NCBI RefSeq assembly: GCF_014332515.1
Contig: NZ_VFSD01000022.1
Coordinates: forward strand, 1-64,000
DNA: 64,000 bases
Direction: 5' to 3'
Origin: Pontibacter beigongshangensis
Lineage (GTDB): Bacteria > Bacteroidota > Bacteroidia > Cytophagales > Hymenobacteraceae
Position numbers and translations under genes: made by a program. Shown here piece by piece: positions 58,534-64,000 of this stretch. Every line of letters begins with the position of its first letter. Positions within the stretch are counted from its first letter, which is position 1. Under the pieces are notes generated by a model. It saw only the letters and a program-made list of their open reading frames with translations, was not told where the DNA came from and made no database searches.

Positions 58534-59463
58534 ATGAAAGAAAAGCAAAAAACGCCCGATACAACGGCTGAACTGATGGCTCTTGCGCAGCACCATGGCC
58601 TGGCCTTGCAGCCCGATACTTTTACCTACAACGAAACCGGCCTTGACTTCCAGGTGATCCATGCCTTCGATAAAGACCAGCACCCCTGGATATTGCGCCT
58701 ACCACGCCGCCCCGACGTGCTCCCCCGTGCCGACAATGAGCACAGGGTGCTGCAATTTCTGCAAGGCAAGCTTCCGGTTGCCGTACCCAACTGGCAGGTG
58801 TACGACCCGAAGCTGATCGCCTACCCACGGCTGGCAGGCACACCCGTCGCCAACATCGATATGGAAAAAATGTGCTATATCTGGAACCTGGATCCTGAAA
58901 ACCTGCCGGAAGCATTTATCTCGTCGCTGGGCCCGGCTTTGGCTGCCTTGCATGCGCTGGATAACCAGGAGGCCGCGCAGGCCGGTATAAAGGTGCACCA
59001 ACCAGAGCAGCTGCGCGAAAACCTGAGGGCGCAGATGCTGCGCGTGCAAAAGGAACTGGGTGTGGCCGAGCCGCTGTGGCAGCAATGGCAAAGCTGGCTC
59101 TCCGACGACAGCTACTGGCCGCAGCATACCTGCCTGGTGCACGGCGACCTGCAGGCAGCCCACATTCTCACCGACGAGACCGGCATCGTCAATGGCTTCC
59201 TCGACTGGACCGAAGCTGAAGTTAGCGATCCGGCCATCGATTTTGTAGCGCTGCTGGCAACCTTTGGCGGAGATGTGGCTAAACAGCTACTGCAGGCCTA
59301 TCAGCAAGCCGGCGGCAAGGTGTGGCCCCGCATGCTTGAGCACATTCAGCAAAGGCATGCCGCTTATGGTGTGAACATCGGTTTGTTTGTGTTGGAGTCC
59401 GGCACCGACGATTACCTGCTCATGGCCAGGCAGGCGCTGGGGCTGGAGAATGCAGCATCCTGA
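58534..59463 (+). CDS. Macrolide 2'-phosphotransferase-like protein
   Basis: Kinase of the APH superfamily, 309 residues. FQVIHAFDKDQHPWILRLPRRPDVLPRADNEHRVL (about 39-74) is the N-lobe with the nucleotide-contacting segment typical of Mph enzymes. IAYPRLAGTP follows. The catalytic loop is HGDLQAAHIL (H203, D205), where His replaces the Asn of ordinary APHs as in Mph proteins. GFLDWTEAEVSDPAIDF (D224) is the metal-binding loop. It resembles the chromosomal Mph enzymes of environmental Gram-positives and Bacteroidota. Whether it confers resistance is not known. It ends at a strong terminator. Confidence 0.85.
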   Translation: MKEKQKTPDTTAELMALAQHHGLALQPDTFTYNETGLDFQVIHAFDKDQHPWILRLPRRPDVLPRADNEHRVLQFLQGKLPVAVPNWQVYDPKLIAYPRLAGTPVANIDMEKMCYIWNLDPENLPEAFISSLGPALAALHALDNQEAAQAGIKVHQPEQLRENLRAQMLRVQKELGVAEPLWQQWQSWLSDDSYWPQHTCLVHGDLQAAHILTDETGIVNGFLDWTEAEVSDPAIDFVALLATFGGDVAKQLLQAYQQAGGKVWPRMLEHIQQRHAAYGVNIGLFVLESGTDDYLLMARQALGLENAAS

Positions 59464-59534
59464 TTACAACTGGCACGGGCTTTTGGTCCGTGCCAGTTTG
59501 AGCAAAACCTGGGTGCAATTTGAGAGTACATAAA

Positions 59535-59572
59535 AAAAGCCCCTTACAAGTTTTTCCTTGCAAGGGGCTTTT
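59535..59572. terminator. Bidirectional terminator between mph-like gene and tRNA
   Basis: AAAAGCCCCTTACAAG (59535-59550) pairs with CTTGCAAGGGGCTTTT (59557-59572) with one mismatch. On the minus strand seven T follow, ending the tRNA transcript; on the plus strand TTTTC ends the phosphotransferase transcript. Confidence 0.85.
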
Positions 59573-59578
59573 CAAACG

Positions 59579-59652
59579 TGGGCCCAGCTGGAATCGAACC
59601 AGCCACCTACTGATTATGAGTCAGTTGCTCTAACCGAATGAGCTATAGGCCC
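59579..59652 (-). tRNA. tRNA with CAU anticodon (Met, or Ile2)
   Basis: On the minus strand GGGCCTA pairs with TGGGCCC as the acceptor stem, with discriminator A. The anticodon stem ACTGA/TCAGT encloses loop CTCATAA with anticodon CAT (plus-strand 59616-59618). The T arm is CTGG-TTCGATT-CCAG. It is 74 nt with no encoded CCA. The GG start and normal A-T paired acceptor rule out initiator tRNA features; elongator Met and lysidine-modified Ile2 cannot be separated by eye. Confidence 0.93.
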
Positions 59653-59688
59653 GTTCCCTCCTAAAAAAGCGCTTTCTAAACCGCTTTC

Positions 59689-59720
59689 TTTGATTTGGGA
59701 GTGCAATTCTACATATTTGT
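59689..59720 (+). promoter_or_regulatory. Promoter of the HAD-M50 pair
   Basis: TTTG (59689-59692), N20, CATATTTG (59713-59720), one base from TAnnTTTG. Transcription would begin near 59726, which rules out an ATG at 59690 as the start of the HAD gene. Confidence 0.6.
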
Positions 59721-59755
59721 ATCGTAAATTTCAAATAGTAACGAAAAATTTTTCA

Positions 59756-60388
59756 GTGATTTTACAAAACATCAGAAACATCATATTCGATCTTGGCGGC
59801 GTCATCATCAACATCGACTACGGTAAAAGTATCCGTGAACTGGAAAAGTTTTGCAAGTCCGGCCGCACCATTGAGTTTAGCCAGCAGGCACAGTCTAAGC
59901 TGTTCGACCTGTTTGAGACGGGCGCCAGCACTGCCGAAGTGTTTCGGCAGCAATTGCGTGAGACGTACCAGTTGGAAGCTTCTGACGAAGAAATAGACAC
60001 TGCCTGGAACGCCATGCTGCTCGACATACCCCAGGAGCGGATCGACCTGCTGCTGGCGCTCGGCAAGCACTACCGCATCTTTTTGATGAGCAATACCAAC
60101 GAAATCCACCTGAAGCGTTTCAACGCCATGGTAGAGCACAGCTTCACCATCCCGAGCCTCGACTCGCTTTTCGAAAAAACATACTATTCTCATTTAATCG
60201 GGCAGCGCAAGCCGGACGCGATCGTGTTTGAGCAGATCCTGAAGGAGAACGACCTGCAGAAAGAAGAAACCCTTTTTATAGACGACAGCTTCCAGCACAT
60301 CCAAAGTGCCGACAGGGTTGGCATCAAAACGCTTCACCTGCAGCCGCCGCTCACGATTAACGAGGTTTTCCGGGATGTTAGCGTCTAG
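59756..60388 (+). CDS. HAD family hydrolase, YihX-like phosphatase
   Basis: Haloacid-dehalogenase phosphatase of 210 residues from the GTG at 59756, which begins VILQNIRNIIFDLGGVIINIDY with the nucleophile Asp in motif I (FDLGG). Motif II is LMSNTNEIH, the motif III Lys is in GQRKPDAIVFEQIL, and motif IV is LFIDDSFQHIQSA. The cap domain lies between about 25 and 90. YihX-type enzymes dephosphorylate sugar phosphates; the substrate here is unknown. The stop overlaps the M50 protease start by 14 bp, so both are probably co-translated. Confidence 0.88.
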   Translation: MILQNIRNIIFDLGGVIINIDYGKSIRELEKFCKSGRTIEFSQQAQSKLFDLFETGASTAEVFRQQLRETYQLEASDEEIDTAWNAMLLDIPQERIDLLLALGKHYRIFLMSNTNEIHLKRFNAMVEHSFTIPSLDSLFEKTYYSHLIGQRKPDAIVFEQILKENDLQKEETLFIDDSFQHIQSADRVGIKTLHLQPPLTINEVFRDVSV

Positions 60389-61664
60389 GCAGCAGCACAA
60401 CTACCCCCTGCACATCCTGCTCTTCCTCCTCACGCTGGCCACTACCACGCTGGCGGGCGCGGAGTGGCGGTTTGGCAAGCTGTTCTTTCTGAGCGCAGAG
60501 GGTTTTGGAGCCGGATCTATTAATTGGAGCGAGTTCCTGGGCGGGCTGTATTTTTCGCTACCTTTCCTGGGGGTGCTCACGGTACATGAGTTCGGGCACT
60601 ATTTCACGGCCAGGTATTACCGCACCCGGGTTTCGCTGCCCTATTATATACCGCTCTGGTTTGGGATTACCTCCAGCATCGGCACCATGGGGGCCTTTAT
60701 CCGGATCAGGAGCCGCATTCAATCGCGCAGACAGTTCTTTGATATCGGGGTGGCCGGTCCGCTGGCTGGCTTTGCCGTGGCCCTTCCCCTGCTGTTCTAC
60801 GCCTTTACGCACCTGCCTGAACCTGAGCACATTTTCACCATACACCCGGAATACGAGCAGTTTGGCCTGGATTATGCGCAACATGTGTACAGCGGCACCT
60901 TTGGCAATTTTGCGCTGGGCAAGAACCTGCTATTCATTCTTTTCGAGAAGTACGTAACGCCGGCCGGGGCCACGGTGCCTAACCAGTACGAGATCATCCA
61001 TTACCCTTACCTCTTTGCCGGCTACCTTAGCCTCTTCTTCACGGCGCTGAACCTGCTCCCCATCGGGCAGCTCGATGGCGGGCACGTGCTGTACGGGCTT
61101 ATCGGGTACAAACGGTTTAACCAGCTGTCACCCATCTTCTTCAGCCTTTTTATCCTGTATGCAGGTCTGGGTGTGATTTCTCCTTACTCGGAGCCGGTGT
61201 GGGAAGAGGAGATGCTGATCGTAAACATGGCCTTCAGCTTCTGGGCGTTCAGTAAGCTGCTCGCCGACCGCCGCTACGCCATAGCCGCCACCCTGGCCCT
61301 GCTGATGCTGCAGTACAGCTTTGCCACTACTTTTCCGGCGCTGGCAGGTTATATCTGGTGGTGGCCGCTCTACATCCTGTACCTGGTGTTTGTGCTGGCA
61401 CCCACAGTGCCCAGACCCCGCTATGCCATTTACCTAACACTGCTCGTGCTCACGCTGCAGGTGCTTATATCGCTGGCTTTTCCGGGAACAGACGGGTACA
61501 CGGGCTGGCTGCTGTTCGGTTTGCTGCTCTCGCGGGTGATGGGCATTTTTCACCCTTCCTGCCCCGACGAGCGCCCGCTCACCACTGGCCGCAAAGCACT
61601 TGGCTTGTTAGCTATCCTGATCTTTATTCTCTGCTTTACGCCTTCTCCTTTTATTATTGAATGA
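60375..61664 (+). CDS. Site-2 protease family (M50) membrane metalloprotease
   Basis: Polytopic intramembrane protease of 429 residues from the ATG at 60375; an in-frame ATG at 60306 lies inside the HAD gene and gives a non-hydrophobic arginine-rich extension. The zinc motif HEFGH is at residues 71-75 and the second ligand motif NLLPIGQLDGGH around 226-237. About ten membrane segments are visible. It resembles the S2P/M50B group without PDZ domains, related to cyanobacterial and plant EGY proteases. The substrate is unknown. It overlaps the HAD phosphatase gene by 14 bp. Confidence 0.92.
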   Translation: MLASRQQHNYPLHILLFLLTLATTTLAGAEWRFGKLFFLSAEGFGAGSINWSEFLGGLYFSLPFLGVLTVHEFGHYFTARYYRTRVSLPYYIPLWFGITSSIGTMGAFIRIRSRIQSRRQFFDIGVAGPLAGFAVALPLLFYAFTHLPEPEHIFTIHPEYEQFGLDYAQHVYSGTFGNFALGKNLLFILFEKYVTPAGATVPNQYEIIHYPYLFAGYLSLFFTALNLLPIGQLDGGHVLYGLIGYKRFNQLSPIFFSLFILYAGLGVISPYSEPVWEEEMLIVNMAFSFWAFSKLLADRRYAIAATLALLMLQYSFATTFPALAGYIWWWPLYILYLVFVLAPTVPRPRYAIYLTLLVLTLQVLISLAFPGTDGYTGWLLFGLLLSRVMGIFHPSCPDERPLTTGRKALGLLAILIFILCFTPSPFIIE

Positions 61665-61750
61665 GTGAATGAGTGAGGATTTGAATGGAAGGGGTTATTT
61701 ATTCTGAACATTCTGATTCAGACAAAAAGGTATTGTGTCCTTTCCCAAAA

Positions 61751-61802
61751 ACAGCAGCAGGAGCAGCAGAGCCTCGGGAGGGCCTTTTTCATTCAAATAA
61801 TT
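61751..61802 (+). repeat. dispersed intergenic repeat, copy 22
   Basis: ACAGCAGCAGGAGCAGCAGA head, then CCTCGGGAGGGCC, T5, CATTCAAATAATT. It follows the M50 gene in the same orientation. Confidence 0.8.
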
Positions 61803-61815
61803 CCTGAAACGCAGA

Positions 61816-61846
61816 AACCCGCCAGGTTCTTAAATCCCGGCGGGTT
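61816..61846 (-). terminator. Possible terminator of the T9SS-rhodanese pair
   Basis: AACCCGCC (61816-61823) pairs with GGCGGGTT (61839-61846). On the minus strand only TTTCTG follows, so it is a moderate candidate 21 bp past the rhodanese stop. Confidence 0.5.
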
Positions 61847-61866
61847 CCAACTTCAGTTTTACAAGC

Positions 61867-62169
61867 TTATCCCTGGTAAGCCAGTATGCCTCCCAGCAGG
61901 TTTCTTACCTGGTTAAATCCGTTTTGCTGCAAAAAAGCTTTGGCGTTGGCTGAGCGGGCACCGGAGCGGCACTGCACAATCACTTCCTGCTCCTTCAGTT
62001 CTTCCAGATCGTCGAGTTGCTGCGGCAGGTTGCCAAGCGGGATGTTTTTGGCTCCCTCAATGCGGGATTCCTCGTACTCCCAGGGCTCCCGCACATCAAT
62101 GATAACTGGTGTCTCGCCTTTGTTCAGGCGCTCTTTCAGTTCATCGGCAGTAATGTCAGTTGTTATCAT
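61867..62169 (-). CDS. Single-domain rhodanese-like protein
   Basis: Sulfurtransferase domain of 100 residues, cytoplasmic. The active-site loop is C67-RSGARS-73 (VIVQCRSGARSANA), a six-residue rhodanese loop with an intact Cys. VIIDVREPWEYEESRIEGAKNIPLG is the N-terminal signature. Single-domain rhodaneses move persulfide sulfur or detoxify cyanide. It overlaps the 3' end of the T9SS cargo gene by 4 bp (ATGA), an odd coupling of a cytoplasmic enzyme with an exported protein. Confidence 0.95.
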   Translation of the reverse strand: MITTDITADELKERLNKGETPVIIDVREPWEYEESRIEGAKNIPLGNLPQQLDDLEELKEQEVIVQCRSGARSANAKAFLQQNGFNQVRNLLGGILAYQG

Positions 62170-63995
62170 GATTTTGTGAGTATTATTTTTTTTACAATAA
62201 TTCCTTTACCTGTTTCGATATGCACGGTGTACAGGCCGTTTTTGAGATGGCGCAAAGATACCGGTTTACCAGCAGCACCAGCCACCTGGCTGTGCACCTG
62301 CCGGCCCATGATGTCGTATACGCTGATTCGCCTGTACAAGCCATCAATATACACGTCGCCTGCCGTTGGGTTGGGGTACAGGAAGTACGGATCCGCAGCA
62401 ATTTCTTCGGCTACGCTCAGCGCCTCCCCCGTCATCACAGGGCGCATCATCACGGCTCCGGCGGTAGTGGTATCGCTCACCCAGCCGCTTACCCCACCCG
62501 ACAGAAACCGCCTGCCAGCAGCACTGGAGTTGCGGTCGAAGCCGATGTTAACGAACAGCCTGCCCGGTTGCGACCAGCCAATGTAAAAGCGTTCGTTCAC
62601 GTTTACCGGCTTTGGCAGCACAACCTCGTAGAACTGGTTGGCAACTTCAGTATAAGTAATCTGAAAAGACTGCTGATACACCGATTCCCCGGGCACGCCA
62701 TCTGCATCCTTCCAGATCCTGAACGTAAGCGAAGTACCCTCCAGGCTGTTGCCTACCTGCGGAAAGTACACCCGGAAAGCACGAATCTGGTCGGGCCGGT
62801 TCAGGTCGAAGCGCTGCGCTACCTGCGAGGTACTGGAGGAGATATAGCTGAAGCCCGCCTCGGCGGTACCATCGTCGTAGGCGTAGTAATCGGCAAACTG
62901 GGTTTCACGGCTCACACTGTCGTTGGCGCGGTGCAGCGGGTTCTGCTCCCGCGTATCCAGGAAAAGGCCGTGCACCAGCTTAAACGCCTCCTGCGGCAAT
63001 GGCAGGTTACTTACCCGCGGCACGCCTCTCACCTCAAACTGCTGCGCACTGCCGGGCACCAGGCCCGGAGCCCTCAGAAAAGTGTCGGCAGGCGCACTTG
63101 CCTCTGCCAGTTTTATGTAGCCGCGCCAGCTGATGGCCCCCGGAATGTTGCCCAGGTTGTTGATTGTCGCCAGCACTTCCTCGCGCAGCGCAGCCTCGGG
63201 GTTCTCCAGGAACTGTGGCACCGGCATGGCGGCATAATGCTTCAGCAACGGCGAAACCGGGCGGCTTAGCGCAATATCCAGCGAGGTGGTCTGCCCCTTC
63301 CGGCGGTTCCGGTCGAGCTCCACATAGTCCAGGTTCCAGACATCGGCCAGGCCAGTTCTGCGGCCGATGTTCCGGAAGCGGAACTGAAACGTTTCGTGAA
63401 AAAAGCGGGGCTCCGCTAAGGCAACAAACGCCTGTGCGAAGGCCGTAACCTCGCCCACCGCATTTTGCCGCCACACCTGCTGCCAGGCATCTGTGTTATC
63501 TTTAAACTCCAGTATTAGATGAAAGCTGTTGGTGGAGGTCCTGTCCGGCACATCGCCAAGGCCACCGGATTGCCAGTAAAAACTCAGGTACACCGAATCG
63601 GCCGGGGAGAAACCGTTCAGCTGGATCGGTTGCGAGGTGAGGGTATCGGAGGCACCCGTAGCTACAGACGAAGGTGCATAGGGCGCGCCAGCGGCATCAA
63701 CCCCATCCAGCGAAGCCACCCCTATACTGACAGGGTTGAGGGCATACCGGTTGTTTATGTAGGCGCCGCCGCCGTTTTGCCAGCGGTCCGGATCGGGAAG
63801 GCCAGTTGCGGTTGCGGCAAAATCATCGAAAAAAGGCAGCGTACTGGCCTGCAGGCGTAGCTGTAGTGCATGCTGAGCAGGCGAGTCAGCGGCTGAAGCA
63901 CGGTTTTCCTGCTGCAGCGGCGCGAGCGTGACCTGCGCTGCCGCACCCACGTAACTACCTACCAAAAAAGCGATTAGCGCCAGTTCTTTTCTCAT
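62166..63995 (-). CDS. Secreted protein with type IX secretion sorting domain
   Basis: A 609-residue exported protein. It has an N-terminal signal peptide (MRKELALIAFLVGSYVGAAAQ), a beta-rich body with a possible concanavalin-like module (ADSVYLSFYWQSGGLGDVPD, RFFHETFQFRFRNIGRR), and a C-terminal T9SS domain of about 75 residues (DPYFLYPNPTAGDVYIDGLYRRISVYDIMGRQVHSQ ... LKNGLYTVHIETGKGIIVKKIILTKS). The YPNP and final K-I-I-L strand are diagnostic. No catalytic site is evident, so it may be a surface or adhesion protein. The ATG lies 5 bp inside the window end, so the promoter is outside the window. Confidence 0.93.
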   Translation of the reverse strand: MRKELALIAFLVGSYVGAAAQVTLAPLQQENRASAADSPAQHALQLRLQASTLPFFDDFAATATGLPDPDRWQNGGGAYINNRYALNPVSIGVASLDGVDAAGAPYAPSSVATGASDTLTSQPIQLNGFSPADSVYLSFYWQSGGLGDVPDRTSTNSFHLILEFKDNTDAWQQVWRQNAVGEVTAFAQAFVALAEPRFFHETFQFRFRNIGRRTGLADVWNLDYVELDRNRRKGQTTSLDIALSRPVSPLLKHYAAMPVPQFLENPEAALREEVLATINNLGNIPGAISWRGYIKLAEASAPADTFLRAPGLVPGSAQQFEVRGVPRVSNLPLPQEAFKLVHGLFLDTREQNPLHRANDSVSRETQFADYYAYDDGTAEAGFSYISSSTSQVAQRFDLNRPDQIRAFRVYFPQVGNSLEGTSLTFRIWKDADGVPGESVYQQSFQITYTEVANQFYEVVLPKPVNVNERFYIGWSQPGRLFVNIGFDRNSSAAGRRFLSGGVSGWVSDTTTAGAVMMRPVMTGEALSVAEEIAADPYFLYPNPTAGDVYIDGLYRRISVYDIMGRQVHSQVAGAAGKPVSLRHLKNGLYTVHIETGKGIIVKKIILTKS

Positions 63996-64000
63996 ACCTT

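Noticed and set aside
39..61802. A CRISPR array made of the repeated 30-bp motif
   Set aside because: Copies are kilobases apart, vary in sequence and orientation, and no cas genes are present.

Overview
The window looks like chromosomal DNA of a pigmented Bacteroidota, most likely a Cytophagales/Hymenobacteraceae-type organism (Pontibacter-like; this is inference). The reasons are a Bacteroidota-style mraZ-to-ftsZ cluster without murF or ddl, a type IX secretion (T9SS) sorting domain, a TonB receptor paired with an HYC_CC_PP protein, a CrtYcd/CrtW/CrtZ carotenoid set, and promoters of the Bacteroidota TTG-N19/20-TAnnTTTG type. No phage, conjugative module or CRISPR array is visible.

Layout. 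0.1-1.1 kb: an intact IS982-family element with a 7-bp target duplication. 1.4-17.0 kb: the division/cell-wall (dcw) operon on the minus strand, mraZ-rsmH-ftsL-ftsI-murE-mraY-murD-ftsW-murG-murC-ftsQ-ftsA-ftsZ, closed by a terminator. Its 5' region (17.04-17.39 kb) holds a promoter, an array of 10-bp-period AAAGTGG boxes fitting MraZ autoregulation, several perfect DnaA boxes, and a second AAAGTGG array facing the divergent metal-uptake genes. 17.4-20.5 kb: HYC_CC_PP protein, TonB receptor and HMA metallochaperone. 21.0-26.7 kb: ECF sigma factor-crtI-crtB-unknown gene-crtYcd-ispH-crtW. 27.2-29.4 kb: a CarH-like B12-binding MerR regulator, crtZ and an enoyl-CoA hydratase. 30.1-33.2 kb: paaABCD (phenylacetyl-CoA epoxidase) with a long leader. 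33.4-42.1 kb: M23 peptidase, fabG, a VWA membrane protein, a response regulator, an RluE-type pseudouridine synthase, an SGNH hydrolase and a ThuA lipoprotein. 43.5-50.9 kb: two universal-stress proteins flanking lactate permease, D-lactate dehydrogenase and an acyl-CoA transferase, a likely low-oxygen or starvation locus. 51.3-64 kb: a WYL-like protein, an EamA transporter, a type IIG restriction-modification gene broken by one in-frame amber codon, a macrolide-phosphotransferase-like gene, tRNA(CAU), a HAD phosphatase, an M50 protease, a rhodanese and a T9SS cargo protein.

The most unusual property lies between the genes. A short repeat, (AGC)n - CTCCGGAGGGGC - T5 - CATTAGAATAATT, occurs at least 22 times, only in intergenic DNA and on both strands, often just past a 3' end. 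Other repeats are layered on it: a 115-bp element with TA-flanked ends that supplies the TAG stop codon of both usp genes, a roughly 370-bp inverted-repeat element inserted into one copy of the short repeat with a 9-12 bp target duplication, a REPIN-like foldback, and further elements with terminal inverted repeats. Regulatory candidates include twin TGTTTA-N18-TAAACA sites in front of the carotenoid operon and a palindrome plus terminator-like hairpin in the paa leader.

All coordinates and motif matches were read by eye. Protein names rest on recognised motifs, not on database searches.
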